From assembly GCA_001566295.1 (NCBI GenBank), contig KQ964246.1, positions 3,596,001-3,660,000 on the forward strand: a DNA stretch of 64,000 nt, read 5' to 3'. The stretch's first letter is position 1. The number at the start of each line of letters is the position of its first letter. This document shows, piece after piece, positions 11,267 to 22,942 of this stretch. The notes beneath the pieces are model-generated. The model was not told the origin of the DNA, made no database searches, and was given only the letters and a program-made list of their open reading frames with translations. A program made the position numbers and the translations under genes. The DNA is from Microdochium bolleyi. Its lineage: Eukaryota; Ascomycota; Sordariomycetes; Xylariales; Microdochiaceae.

Positions 11267-13549
11267 ATGGATATCCTCAAGATCCTCTCGCGGGGCACGA
11301 AAAAGTCTGCCCCCCAGAACGTGCCCGCCGCGACCAAGCCGACCACCAAGAAGGTCGCCAATCCTCAGCTCTACAACGATCCCACGCGGGGCACCAAGCG
11401 CAAGCGCACCGAGCAGCCCCTGCCGGAGCAGCAGACGGCGAGTGATGCCGAGGAAGATGTCGACTTCTTTGCCCCCAAGGATCTGAACAAGGTCTCTTCC
11501 CACGACGCCTCCGCGGCCCGCGACCAAGACACAGCAAAGGCACAGAAGCAAGACGCAGCAGCGCCCGCGCCCCTCGACGACGATGAAGTCCGGCAGATCC
11601 TGCGATCACACCGTCTCAAGTTCACACTGCTGTCGGCCCACGAGGATGAACGCGCCGCGAAGGTCAAGAAGTCGAAGAAGAAGCAGAAGACCGCCCCCCC
11701 ACCAACAAATTCATCAAAAGACTCGAAGCGCTCGCTATACCCACAGCCGCTGACCTCGTTCACTGAGCTACGGTCCACATACAACGTCTCATCCAGGGTG
11801 TGCAGCAACCTCGCGCAACAAGGGTTCAGGCTCCCAACCGAGGTCCAGCTCGCCAGCTTGCCGCTGCTACTCAACCCCTCACGAGCGCTGGCTTCGTCCG
11901 GAGAGGACCTGGACTACAGCAACGGCATCGACTTCCTAGCGGTCGCGCCGACGGGCAGTGGCAAGACGCTGACGTTCCTAATCCCGAGCATCAACGATGT
12001 CCTGCGGAGTCGTGCGGAGGGCACCGCTCCGGAGTCCGGTCCCACTGCTATCATCATTGCGCCTACCAGAGAACTCGCGCACCAGATCGCCAATGAGGGC
12101 AAGAAGCTGGCACAGGGCACTGGTGTCAAGATCGTTGGGATGAAGAAGGGCATGGCGATACAGGCCGAAGGCAGCGCAGGAGTGGAAGAAGTACAGGCGG
12201 GAGCCGCAGACGAAGAGAATGCAGATGACGAGGACAAATCAGACAGCGAGGACGGATCCGATGCTGAGCAAGCCTCAGACGAGGACGAGCAACAAGAGAA
12301 GAAGAAGAAGTCAAAACAGCAGACCATTACGAAAGCCGACATCCTCGTCACGACACCCATGATGCTCCTCAACTTCCTCAACAAGGGTTCCCGGACACTG
12401 CCGTCAGTGCGGTCGCTCATCCTCGACGAGGCCGACGTGCTGCTCGACCCGCTCTTCCGCGACCAGACGATGGGTATCTGGAACGCGTGCAGCAGCCGCT
12501 CGCTGCGCGCCACGCTGTGGTCCGCCACGATGGGGGCCAACATTGAGAGCCTAGTCGCGGAGCAGCTCAAGCCGCGCACCTCGGCGCCGCTCGTGCGCCT
12601 CGTCGTCGGGCTCAAGGACACGGCCGTGCCGAGCATCCGGCACAAGCTCATCTACACGGCCACGGAGCAGGGCAAGCTCTTCGCCTTGCGCCAGCTCCTG
12701 CACCCCAACCAGTCTTCCTCCTCGTCGTCCACCAAACCCTCTGCCTCCTCCGTGCCAGAGATGCGCCTCCCCTTCCTCATCTTCGCGCAGACCATCGACC
12801 GCGCCACGGCCCTGCACAACGAGCTGCAGTACGACATCCCCGTCGAGGCCGGCGGCTCGGCGCGCATCGCGGCGCTGCACAGCGCCATGTCGGAGCCCGC
12901 CCGCGCCGCCGTCATCTCCCGCTTCCGCCGCGGCGAGATTTGGGTGCTCGTGACCACGGACCTGCTCATGCGCGGCATCGACTTCCACGGCGTTAACGGC
13001 GTCATCAACTACGACGTGCCCACCTCGGCCGCTGCCTACGTCCACCGCGTCGGCCGCACCGGCCGCGCGGGCAACAGGGACGGCTGCGTCGCCGTCACGC
13101 TCTACACGACCGAGGACGTCGCGCACCTCAAGACCATCGCCAACGTCATCGCGATGAGCGAGAAGCAGGCCGCCTCCGGCAGCACCAAGGAGCAGCAGCA
13201 GCAGCAGATGGGTACCCCCGAGGAGACCGCGGTGCCAAAGTGGCTCATGGACGCCCTGCCCAAAGTCGGCAAGGACTCCAAGAAGAAGCTCAAGGAACGC
13301 GGCGTCGAGTCGAGGCGGAGCTTGCACGGCAGCGGCAGCAACAAGACCGGTGACCAGAAGCAGCAGCAACAGAAACCGGGTGCGGCGAGGATCACATCCA
13401 AGAGCGCGTGGGAGCGCAGGAAGGAGCACAACAAGCGCGGCGCGATCGAGGGGAGCAAGAACCGCAAGAGGGCTGCCGAGGCGGAAGAGGCCTCCGCTGG
13501 CGGTGGTGGTGGTGACAATGGTGACGAGTGGGGAGGACTGGACGATTAG
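11267..13549 (+). CDS. ROK1: ATP-dependent DEAD-box RNA helicase, ROK1 family (40S ribosome assembly)
   Basis: Nucleolar helicase of the small-subunit processome; in yeast Rok1 acts with Rrp5 and snR30 in 18S rRNA maturation. Intronless, 760 aa. The start MDILKILSRGTKK is the conserved N-terminus of the family and fixes the start codon although the frame is open further upstream. Motifs: APTGSGKT (about residue 226), PTRELAHQI, LDEADVLLD (about 386), WSATMGANIE (about 419), TDLLMRGIDF and HRVGRTGRAG (about 593). Between the PTREL block and motif II is an acidic insert rich in Asp, Glu and Ser, ending in a Lys run. The C-terminus is Lys/Gln-rich, with CAG-type glutamine runs. It converges on beta-mannosidase with a gap of only about 157 bp. 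Confidence 0.95.
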   Translation: MDILKILSRGTKKSAPQNVPAATKPTTKKVANPQLYNDPTRGTKRKRTEQPLPEQQTASDAEEDVDFFAPKDLNKVSSHDASAARDQDTAKAQKQDAAAPAPLDDDEVRQILRSHRLKFTLLSAHEDERAAKVKKSKKKQKTAPPPTNSSKDSKRSLYPQPLTSFTELRSTYNVSSRVCSNLAQQGFRLPTEVQLASLPLLLNPSRALASSGEDLDYSNGIDFLAVAPTGSGKTLTFLIPSINDVLRSRAEGTAPESGPTAIIIAPTRELAHQIANEGKKLAQGTGVKIVGMKKGMAIQAEGSAGVEEVQAGAADEENADDEDKSDSEDGSDAEQASDEDEQQEKKKKSKQQTITKADILVTTPMMLLNFLNKGSRTLPSVRSLILDEADVLLDPLFRDQTMGIWNACSSRSLRATLWSATMGANIESLVAEQLKPRTSAPLVRLVVGLKDTAVPSIRHKLIYTATEQGKLFALRQLLHPNQSSSSSSTKPSASSVPEMRLPFLIFAQTIDRATALHNELQYDIPVEAGGSARIAALHSAMSEPARAAVISRFRRGEIWVLVTTDLLMRGIDFHGVNGVINYDVPTSAAAYVHRVGRTGRAGNRDGCVAVTLYTTEDVAHLKTIANVIAMSEKQAASGSTKEQQQQQMGTPEETAVPKWLMDALPKVGKDSKKKLKERGVESRRSLHGSGSNKTGDQKQQQQKPGAARITSKSAWERRKEHNKRGAIEGSKNRKRAAEAEEASAGGGGGDNGDEWGGLDD

Positions 13550-13706
13550 ATGCTACTGTAAAAACAATAGATACCAGCGAACACATGCGGGCGAGCGCTC
13601 CGTATGTATGGTAAACATCTGCTTCGTGTGACTACACTTCATGACTTTCACTCTCTCTAACGTGAGGGATTTTCTTCATTGTGTCTTCCTACAGTACTCC
13701 CATTAT

Positions 13707-16368
13707 TCAAAGCATACCGAGATATCGCACCCCAAACTCAGTATCCTTGCTCGCTCCGGCCACCCCAATCCGTACCGTCTCGCCGGGCACGATATCAACC
13801 AGATTATCCGCAAACTTGACGTCGTCATCCTCACACTCGACCGCCACGCCCTTGATGGGCACCTCGGCGCTGATCTCGACATCCTTGCCATCTTTGCTCA
13901 GCTCGACCCTGAGCTCCTTGGGCTTCTGGAAGTGCAGATACTTGAGCGGCTCGGGCCAGTTGACGTAGCGGGTTACCTGCTTGCCGTCCTTGATCAGGTA
14001 CGTGGCCACCACCGTCTTCGCTTCGTCGCCTTTGTGCTTCGCGGGTACTTCAAAAGCGGCGATCTCAGTGGACTGGTTCTTTGGGAGGTCGAATTTCTCT
14101 GCAACAATCTTCTCGTAAGTCTGCTCGCCAGTCTCAACGTTCCATGCCCGGACGACACAGTCCACTGTCAGGTCCTCGAGCTGCAAGTTGCTGCCCCAGA
14201 TCTCAATCTCGTGTGTGACCTTGACGTTCACACGAGAATACTTGTTCTTGGGGTCCTCGTGGCGGTGCTCCTTCCGTGTCATGCCCACTGACAGAGGTGC
14301 CATTTCTCTCTTCACCGTGAAGTAGGCATGCTTTGGCCGCAGGTAGTAGTCCACGATGGCCCAGCTCGTGACCGGCCAGCAGTCGTTGATTTGCCAGACG
14401 AGAGCGCCTGCGCAGTACTCCCGGCCTGGTCCCTTCCACTGCCTTTTCCACAGTCTATATGCGGAGGCCAAACACTCAGCCTGCATCAGCTGCGTGGAGT
14501 ACACAAATTGCTCGAGCGGGTCTGGTGCGTAGCGCATGTTCTCGACGAGGTATAGGGCGATGCGCCGCTCATGGCCGTCTGCCTTGTTGTGGAAGTCAAT
14601 GGTGCTTGACTGTGGGTATCGGTCTGGATCGTCTTTGCCCTTCGGAAGGAATGCGTCGATTGTCTTCACAGAAGGGAATGCCTCCATACCGAACTCGGAC
14701 ACGAAGCGCCCACTAAGCTTGTCAAAGTTCTGATACTTCTCTTGTGTACCGTGCCAGACGTTCCACTGATGAATATCACCGACTGTCGGGTCTTTTGTGT
14801 CGACGCCTCCCCATGGGCTTCCTGGATGATAGTGAGTGCCTGGCACCAGGTCTTTGCAGACATCGGGAAGGATCTTCTCGTAAATATATCGAGCTGGGAA
14901 GTTCGTCTTCAGCCAGCTCTCAGCGTCGTGGTTGTCCTTATCCCAGGTGAGGTTAAGACTCTCGGCCACCTGGTAATCCTCGTTGTTTCCTGCAAAGATA
15001 ACGATCGAAGGATGATGCCGGAGAAGCTTTACGTTCTCCTCCGCCTCTTGCTTAATAGAATCGAGAAGCTCCGGCCAGGCAGGATAGTTGCCACAACCGA
15101 ACATGAAGTCCTGCCACACGAGGACGCCGAGCTCGTCGCATGCATCGTATAGCGCTTGCTCCTCCCAGATGCCACCGCCCCAGACACGAAGCATGAACTG
15201 ATTGCCGTCTGCAACCAGCTTGACCCAGTCATGGTAGCGTTGCTTGTCGATCCGAGGGATGAAGTTGTCGGCAGGGATCCAGTTGCTTCCACCACAGAAA
15301 ATGGGAATATTGTTGATTTCGAAGAAGAACGAGGTACCCGGCTGGTCTTTCACAGCGCGCTGCACGAGCCGAGCCCTGCGGAGGCCTATCTTCTTGCTCA
15401 CAGTATGCACACCTTCCCCATCAGACTTCAAGGTGGCGGATACTTTGTACAGAATCTGCTCTCCGTAACGGGCGGGATACCACAGTTTCGGATCGGACAA
15501 GGTGAAAGTCGCACTTGATCCAGCATCGACCTCTTTCCTGTCGACCACGTCTTCGCCAAGAGCAAGTTCGAACGTTGTGGATGTGCCATATCCCTCCACA
15601 GTTGCGTGAGCGGTGACGGTTGCCGTTTTCAGATATTCATCGACTTCCGTATCGCACCAGAGGTCGGCAATACGAGATCCGTAGATCTCGAGGTTGATGG
15701 GTCTCCACGGACCACAAGTAAGAAGCGTCGGGCCCCAATCCCAGCCCTTTTTTCTTATGTCAGATATTCACCCCCGAAGATTGGCAGCTACTCTCACAGT
15801 TCATGGGGCAGCCTTCTCCACTTACCCAATGGTACTGCGACTTGCGAACCGCCAGACGCGAGCTGTCGCCATTCCAGCAAGCCCATTCATGGTCCGGATG
15901 CTTCTCAACCCGCTCCCAGCCGCGCAGGTACGCACTGTCGAACGTTATGACAAGCTCATTGACATCCCCTCGCCCGCCACGGAGCTGCTTCGTGACATCG
16001 ACCCTCTGCGGGATGAACATGTTGTCCGTCTCGAGGATTGTCTCGCCGTTGAGCACGACCGTCGCAAAAGTATCGAGCCCATCGAACGCCAGCATGACCT
16101 TGGCACCGTCCTCGGCTGCTCCAGCCTGCCCGGCAGCAGCTTCCGGCGGGATGGTGAACGTGGTGCGGTAGACCCAGACCTTCTCGCCGACCCACTGGCA
16201 CTCGAGCTCGTTCTTGCCAATGTTTGGATCAGGGATGAGCTTGTGCGCGAGCAGGTCGAGGTGGATCATGGTCGGGAACTGGGCGACGGGCAGGTACGAC
16301 GAGTCGTCCTGGTCGGCCTGCTTGAACTCCCAGCCCTGGTCCACGGGCTGGACGTAGTGACGAGACAT
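13707..16368 (-). CDS. mndB: Beta-mannosidase B (glycoside hydrolase family 2)
   Basis: Releases terminal beta-D-mannose from manno-oligosaccharides. Model: exon 15826-16368, intron 15747-15825 (GT-AG, 79 nt), exon 13707-15746; 860 aa. The splice creates the family motif GWDWGPT straight after YHW. I chose the ATG at 16368 (MSRHYVQPVDQGWEFKQ) because it matches B-type enzymes; an in-frame ATG at 16464 would add 32 residues. There is no signal peptide, as expected for the intracellular B type. GH2 catalytic residues are visible: the acid/base Glu in FAGNNEDYQ (about 436) and the nucleophile Glu in FVSEFGMEAFPS (about 531). Galactose-binding-like and Ig-like domains flank the barrel. Confidence 0.95.
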
Positions 16369-17400
16369 CTTGGCCGCGGCGTGACTGCTCCCTTGTGAAG
16401 GCGGATTACACGGCTCGACGCCTGATGGGTCGAGGAGCTTGACGTACATTGAAGGGAGAGCCAATTGAGTCGCTGACGGGGTGGCAGAGAGATATTAGAA
16501 CCTCGGAGCTCGCTGAGACGGTGAACGAACGAGCCGCAGGAATCAGATGTTACATGAGGGCGGGGTGCAGAAGCGAGGACAATTTATCCGGGGAAGTTGT
16601 GAGCGATCGGTCAAATGCTACCCGGTTGGGGAAGTAACCATGCAAGGATCCTTCCTTCCCGCTTCCTCGCGTCTTGGAAATCGACATGCTTGAGCACTAC
16701 GTGCGTGTGGAGAATCTATTGGCGGGCCTTCCAAGCTGTGCAAGCCACTCGATCAACTGCCCTGCTCATCGGTTGGACGATCATCTTTTCAGCGAGGGTG
16801 AACCCTGATAGCTTCTCAGGAACGAGGTCGGAGTGCCTCGATGAGGAGCAATGTGGGGTCGATCTAGGACCGGACGGGGCGGAATCCCGCTGATGCGGAG
16901 AAGCTAAACGTCGCGAACGGTGCTTCTAAAACTCACGGGCACCGAGAAAGAGACCTTGTATATTTCTGTTCTTTCTGGTTTGTTGTCGTTGCATTGTCGC
17001 TCAGCAGTTCGGCCAGTAAATGCTCTGGTGTCGATGCTCCGCCTCGGCGAGTCTTGCCCCCTCCCACCGTAAGCTGCCGTCTAAACCGACGAGACCTCGA
17101 CCGAGACGTTGATATTCGGGATTATGATTACTAGAAAAGGTAGATGAACGATAGTCTATGGAAATCTCCCATCCTGTGGGAGGCTGTGGCTGGCAGCACA
17201 GCAAAAGAATCACAAACCCGAAATGAGCGCATGGTATGTGAGAGAGCCCCTTCGTGAACGCCAGCAAATTCAAAGAATCATGACTGCCCAGCCACGCGCA
17301 AACATCAAACGAAAGACAAGAGCAAGAACGCTCGAGATGATAGCTCCTCAGAACAATGTGCCGCGTTCTCCCGGCAAGAGCATTGTCAACAATACCCGGA
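16369..17400. other. Intergenic between beta-mannosidase and Rab genes
   Basis: Promoter side of the mannosidase and 3' flank of the Rab gene. No recognisable gene seen. Confidence 0.5.
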
Positions 17401-18528
17401 TCAGCAGCAGTTGCCCCTTCCACGCCCTCTACTCAGCGTGAAGACATCCTCCCACTCCCTCATCCCTATCCCCCAGTTCTGGGTCCGGGCTCTGCTGCTC
17501 TTCTTGTTGCTGTTTGTCCGCCTGCGCAGCCCGCCCTCCTCGACGGTGAGGGTGCTCTTGATGCTGGCCCCGTCGCTCGCGCCCGCGTTCCACATCCCGC
17601 CGTCGCCGTACTGGATGCCGCTGAGCGGGTCATCCGGGTCGATCTCGCCGAGTTCGATCTTCGTCAGGATCATCCGCGCGAGCCGCCCAAACACCTCGTC
17701 CACCCCTTCGCCCGTGAACGCAGACACCTCCATTGTGACTGGGATGTTGACGCCGCTCGCCCACCGCACCGCCTCGACGTTGTTGATCTCTCTACCCTCC
17801 GGCGCAACGCTCGCCTTCAGCTGCATGCCTGCCGTCGTGGTATTTATCGTGCTCGCCGATGTGCTGTAGGGGAAGCTGGAGGAGCTGATGGTGCTGTTTG
17901 GCGTTGGTGGGGGGAGCTCCACGAGGTCCTCGTCTCTAGCGATGTCGAGCTTGTTGCCAACCAGAACCGTTGTCAAGTTCGGCGAGGCCAGCGCGCGGGC
18001 ATCGTTTAGAAATGGCTGCAGGCTGTGGAAAGAGTTGTGGCTGGTGACATCGTATACGAGGATGGCGCCTGCGGCGCCGCGATAGTAGGACCGCGAGACG
18101 GATCGGAAGCGCTCGGTGCCCGCTGTGTCCCAGAGCTGCAGCTTTATCCGCTTGCGCCGCGCGCCGGTGCCGACTTTGATGATCTTGCTGGCGAACTCGA
18201 CGCCGATGGTTTGTGAAGAGAGAATGCGCCACTCGTTCTTGACGAAGCGGTGGAGTAGGCAGGATCTGGAGAGTTGGGCGCAACGCAGCTGTTAGCCAGG
18301 GCTGCTCTGCTATCGGGCGGCAGACTGTATAGTCGTTGCTCAGGCCAGGATCGTTCCTTGGATCTTTCGGGACATTAAGTGAGAACAGGCAGAGACTTAC
18401 TTGCCGGTCCCGCTTGGTCCCAAGAGAATGATCTTGGCCAGGTAGTCGTACATGCTCCCGAGCTCCTGATTGCCTACTGCCCCCATACTCTCCTCGCTCG
18501 CAGCGGACGAGCCGCGCGGCCGTGTCAT
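17401..18528 (-). CDS. Rab4/Ypt4-like small GTPase with atypical switch II
   Basis: Membrane-traffic GTPase resembling fission yeast Ypt4 and animal Rab4 (early/recycling endosome). Model: exon 18401-18528, intron 18266-18400, exon 17401-18265; 330 aa. G-boxes: GPSGTGKS (G1, residues 37-44), WDTAGTERF (G3), GNKLD (G4) and SAFTG (G5). The usual G3 sequence is WDTAGQE; here the catalytic Gln is Thr. A Ser/Thr-rich insert of about 60 residues separates G4 and G5. The segment IELGEIDPDDP-SGIQYGD is shared with Ypt4. The C-terminus ends in -CC, a double geranylgeranylation signal. ATGs at residues 15 and 26 (MYDYLAKIILLG) are possible alternative starts. Confidence 0.9.
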
Positions 18529-19534
18529 GGCGATATCTGGAGTGCGCGGGGAATCCGGTGGCTCCGAGAGTCGGTGAGGCGGATGCGCGCGAACTGGGGC
18601 GCTTATTGAAGCAGTCGCACGGCGGAGGGGTCGCTTTGCTGGAGGTCGACGACGAGGGCCGGTCGGGTTGGCAAGACGAGGAGCACGAAAAGATCCGGCG
18701 GCACTGAAGGCGAAGGACTTCTCAGCAGCGAGGGTGGGATCTCGACAGTCTTTGTCGGCCAGCTAAAGTGAGGCAATCGCTATCCACAGTTGGGCGCCTT
18801 TGCGTAGGGGTGGTTTGGTGATGGAAAATGGCAAATGGACCACTGATGATGTTGGTTAGAGCTAGGATGACGCTAAAGAAGCTCTGGGTGGTGCTCGAGT
18901 GTGCAGCAGGGTGGGGGGTGGCAGAGACGGTCAGGGAAGAAGCGGCAGCACACGAGCACCTGACTGATAGGTGCATGTTACCCTTATCTAGGGCGAGTCA
19001 GCCAGCCTTGATCTGCACCACTCTCGAGCATCGACTATGGACGCTGGCCCAGAGCGCATGGCCGTTTCTACTGCGGTGCGAAACGTGAAAGGTATGATGC
19101 AACAAAGATCCAATGGCCCATTGGATCCGTGCTGACAGACCACCGTCAGGTCAGCATCACCATCAAGCATAAACCTTGGAACCCAGCAGGATACCGAGAC
19201 ATCATCAGGACCCCTGCCCGCATGTTGCGCCCCGTCGGAGCCCGCAAAGCTCCACAGAAGCACTGCGCTGCACTGCACACTGCACACTGCATGCTCACCG
19301 TTGCCTGTCACATGCACTGCCTGCCGAGGTCCTCCACTCTGTGCCTTGTGGTTTCCCCAGATTGTCGGCTCGGCTCGACTTAGCTTCGCAAGATGCTCCC
19401 ACGAGCAGACCACCTTGACTGCGAGACTTCCTCTCGTCTACATGTTGCTTCTGTCCACTGCCAGACCCTCAGGATAAGCCGCATCCAGTAATATTGTTGT
19501 ACCCGAGGGCAGTCTTCAGCCACAACTTGCAAAC
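18529..19534. other. Divergent intergenic region (Rab / SDR)
   Basis: About 1 kb of non-coding sequence between two divergent start codons, presumably holding both promoters. No conserved coding sequence seen. Confidence 0.5.
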
Positions 19535-20450
19535 ATGAAGATTGAAGGCAGGACCTTCGTGGTCTCCGGCGGGTACGTATCCTACCCCGTCAGGCTCCCT
19601 GAGTTCCCGTTTGCTGATGATCCCCTGGTTTGCAGCGCATCCGGCCTGGGACGAGCCACCGTAGAAGTCATCTGTAGGAATGGCGGCAACGCCGCGATTT
19701 TGGACATGAACGACGAGGCCGGCGCCGAGCTCGTCGCCGCCCTCCCCAAAGGCTCGGCAAAGTTCTTCAACTGCGACGTGCTCGAGACGGACAGCATCGC
19801 CGCCGCCGTCAAGGGCTCTGCCGACTGGGCCAAGGAGTCCGGCAAGCCTCTCGGCGGCGTGATCCCAGCCGCTGGTGTGGGCAATCCGGGCACGGTAAGT
19901 CCTCTCAAAGATTCCCCCTGACAGGCATGAGCAACAGGACTAACACGCGAGCAAGATCCTTGATCGGCACGGCGAGGCTGTCTCCATGGACAGCGTCGAC
20001 TTCGTCCTCAATGTCAACTTGCGCGGCACAATCGACCTCGTACGCCAGTGTTTGGTCCACATCGCCAAGACGGAGCCTCAAGGTGAGGACGGTGAGCGAG
20101 GAGTCGTTATCATGGTCGCCTCGTCAGCCGCCACCGAGGGTCAGAAGGGCCAGCTCGCATATGCTGCGAGCAAGGGTGCTGTGGCAGCCATGACACTGCC
20201 TATGGCCCGGGATCTGTCGCGGTATGGCATCCGCGCAGTGACCATCGCTCCCAGTCTCTTCGATTCTCGTATGACATCCTTCATGTCAGACAAGGTCCGC
20301 GCTAGTCTCGAAGGCGCGATGGAGTTCCCCAGGCGTCCGGGCAAGCCCGAGGAGTTCGCCAAGCTGGTTCAGCAAAGCATCGAGAACGTCATGCTCAACG
20401 GCACAGTACTGAAGCTCGATGGCGGCATGCGCATGCCAAGTAAGATGTAA
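19535..20450 (+). CDS. Short-chain dehydrogenase, 3-hydroxyacyl-CoA dehydrogenase type-2-like
   Basis: NAD(P)-dependent oxidoreductase of the classical SDR family, closest in appearance to HSD17B10-type 3-hydroxyacyl-CoA dehydrogenases (beta-oxidation or branched-chain amino acid breakdown). Model: exons 19535-19572, 19636-19894 and 19956-20450; introns of 63 and 61 nt; 263 aa. The first splice builds the cofactor motif VSGGASGLGRAT; acidic DMNDE follows the second strand, favouring NAD. Catalytic residues: Ser in MVASSAA (about 155) and Tyr168/Lys172 in YAASK. The C-terminus NGTVLKLDGGMRM is typical of the family. Substrate cannot be fixed from sequence. Confidence 0.85.
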
Positions 20451-20704
20451 ATTGTTTACCTAGCTTAGAACGTCGCCAGGCGGAAGGCTTTGCGTGTAAT
20501 ACTATCGGCTCCGCCATTAACCCATTACTTCTGAGAACAAGCCAAATTATCAGCGGCTGTGACTATGTCCCGCCGTCCTCCCGTTCATCGCACTCCGAGT
20601 CGCTATTTCGCCTGGCAGTGTGGCGTCCCTGGCCGCCACCTATGAGCACGCTCTCGTGATTCGCAGCCACATTTCTTGCTCCTCGCACGGGATGGAGCAC
20701 AGGG

Positions 20705-22091
20705 TCAAACTTCGCGGTGCTGGCTGCGAAGAGGTGAGCGTTCTCGAGTCTGCCGGCTGGTCTCTGTAAACGGAGACCTCTCCCGCTCCCGATCTCGACC
20801 CAAGTGGGATCTAGTGCTGGCTTGCGTGCCAGTAGAGGATCTTGGGGGAACCATCGCGACTTTCAATCGCTGAGCCGACTCGTAAAGACGTGCTCCCAAA
20901 GCCAGGCCCTCCAAGAACGCCTGTGAGGCAATGGGATTCGAGAGAATGTGTGGGCTCAACGTGTTAGCCGGCGCGGGTGTCTGGGGAAGGGCTTGACTAC
21001 AAGCATTGGCTTGGACAACACGGGACGTGGTTGACACGGGCAGAAATCCGGTGTGGCCGCCTTCATTGCGGAAGGCCGAATTCTGTTCGTCCGGCTTGGT
21101 CGCCCACATACCGGTGTCCGCGCTCCGATGGCCGCCTGTGTTCACCTCATTGCTCTGTCGCTCAGCACGAGCGACCTTTGCAGCTGCTCCAGCAGCGGGA
21201 CTGGTACAAGGTATCTTCCTGATTTCCGCAACTGCCCGGCGTGCCAGAGCTTGCTTGGCCTCATTTGCGGTCGAGTATCCTTGGCTGTTGTTCAGCACGA
21301 TCCCATTCAGATTCACCGAGCAGTAGTATTGGCCGTTGGCAGACCACTCCCTAAACTGTGGGTTGAAGCGACGCTTCTGGCACTCTGCGCTGAGCAGCGC
21401 AGTCTGTGTCTGGCACTTGTCGCCGCCGTCAGGACCGCTGGCCCTGCGGCGGCCATTGCTGACATTGCTGGCGTTATTGCCACTTGCCTTACGTGCTGTC
21501 GCCGGAACAGTGCCTGCACGACCTCGATGAGATCCTTGTGTCGAAGGCCGGTTTCCGGCGGCAGGCGTCTGCGCATAAGTTGAAGGTCTCCTCACCGTGG
21601 AGTAGTCGGGTGCTAGTCAAGTGATGTTAGCCAACGTGTTCCTCTCATATTCTGTCAACGGGACGGACGATTGTTCGTAGTTTCAGCAGGCCTTGTGCAA
21701 CATGTCCGGTCGCAGCAGAATACCTACAGTAGTGAGAAGGCGGTTGTGCGGGAGGAGGCTTCGGAGTCGTGGTGCCTGTGGCAAATTCAACCTTGATGCC
21801 TTGATCGAAAGTCTCGCCGATGTCCATGGAATGACTTGTCGGCGTCATCATCATCTGACGAAATCGGTCTTGCCCAGAGCCCTTCTCCGGGCTGGGGCCA
21901 GTGTCGAGTCTTCCGGGGGTCGATCCTGGCAGTGGCCAGCTGGTCGAATTGGTGGTTGTTCCGGTCTGGGCGGACTGGGAGGCCAGGAAGGGAACGCCAG
22001 CAGTGCTGGCCAGTGCTGTCCATGGCTGGAAACTGGCCGAGGAACCTGTATCAAAGTCAGAGCCTGGGCAATGTACCGCAGGTGAGGCCAT
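20705..22091 (-). CDS. dsRNA-binding-motif-like protein with Arg/Glu-rich tail
   Basis: Model: exon 21728-22091, intron 21613-21727 (donor GTAGGT, acceptor TAG), exon 20705-21612; 423 aa from the first ATG of that frame (22091). A dsRBM-like segment lies at about 21205-21397, starting LLSAECQKRRFNPQFREW and ending with an Ala-rich helix AKQALARRAVAEIRKIP, which is the usual last helix of a dsRNA-binding fold. The N-terminal half is low-complexity (Ser, Thr, Pro, Gly). The tail contains repeated RERSP-like blocks, reminiscent of RS-type regions in RNA-processing proteins. No catalytic domain is seen. The 5' end is uncertain: another ATG at about 22222 (MMDLAIDRK) could belong to an upstream exon, but I could not find a convincing splice. 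Role unknown; RNA binding is an inference. Confidence 0.65.
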
Positions 22092-22942
22092 CGTGAGACT
22101 GCAGCCTAGGCTAGATCGAGCGGAACGGTTACATGCACGAACCTGAGCTTTGCTGCGACTGATACGCGCCACCCTGGCTGGACAGCACGTCTACTTTGCG
22201 GTCGATCGCAAGATCCATCATGCCAAAGTGATGTGCAGGAGGTAGATCTGTTTGGACTGCGAGCATGTGAGTGTGGTGCGCGAGGGAAGTTCAGAGCTGA
22301 GGAGTGAATCGGTCAGATTGAAGGTGTTGAGCGGTGGTAGAGGAGCGACAGACACTTATCCGTTGGGGAGCAGACTCTGGCCAGGCAGCGATTGTGCCTG
22401 CCCTCGTTGGATTTTAAAGGTCGATTGACAGTTGTGAGGTGATTTAGTCGACTTGGAGGAGGGCGCATGCGTCGTTGGGAGGACAGGCTGGCCCAGGCTA
22501 GTTGCTGTTCCCCTGAAGGTGCGACGAACGTTGTGGAAGGCACGTCCCAAGCCTGGTTGCCGTGGCAGGCACAGGTGTGCAAACGGCTCAATTGAACCAC
22601 CGGACTACAGCCTCCAACCTCTGTAGTTGGCAAATGTGTACTCTAAAAGTGAGTAATCTTCCTCCATGAACCAGCGAGGCATCGCAGAGGAAGTCAGGTA
22701 GAGCCTAAGTAGGTCACATATCAGCGTGCGAACTTCTTGTCGTTATGCCAGTGATCACTGTATAATGGTTTCGAGCAAGTACCCCACGGGAAGCATTTGA
22801 CCGTTCATTCCGAGGCGCCCAGAAGCAATACCCTGAGGAGCAGTCTCCATAGACCCCGAAGTCACATGCGAGAGTCGTGCTCGAAGAAAAGCTGCCCCAG
22901 GGCAATCCATGAAATCAATAGTGATTAAAGATCTTCTCACGC
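22092..22942. other. Intergenic
   Basis: Promoter side of the dsRBM gene and 3' flank of the hydroxyacid dehydrogenase gene. Nothing recognisable as coding. Confidence 0.5.

Noticed and set aside
12551..13429. 292-codon minus-strand open frame rich in Val, Gly and Leu
   Set aside because: Antisense shadow of the ROK1 C-terminal half; no start context or conserved motif.
22180..22225. Upstream ATG (MMDLAIDRKVDVL) as the start of the dsRBM protein
   Set aside because: Joining it in frame needs either a 37-nt intron, too short for fungi, or a weak GTATCA donor; left as an unproven alternative 5' exon.
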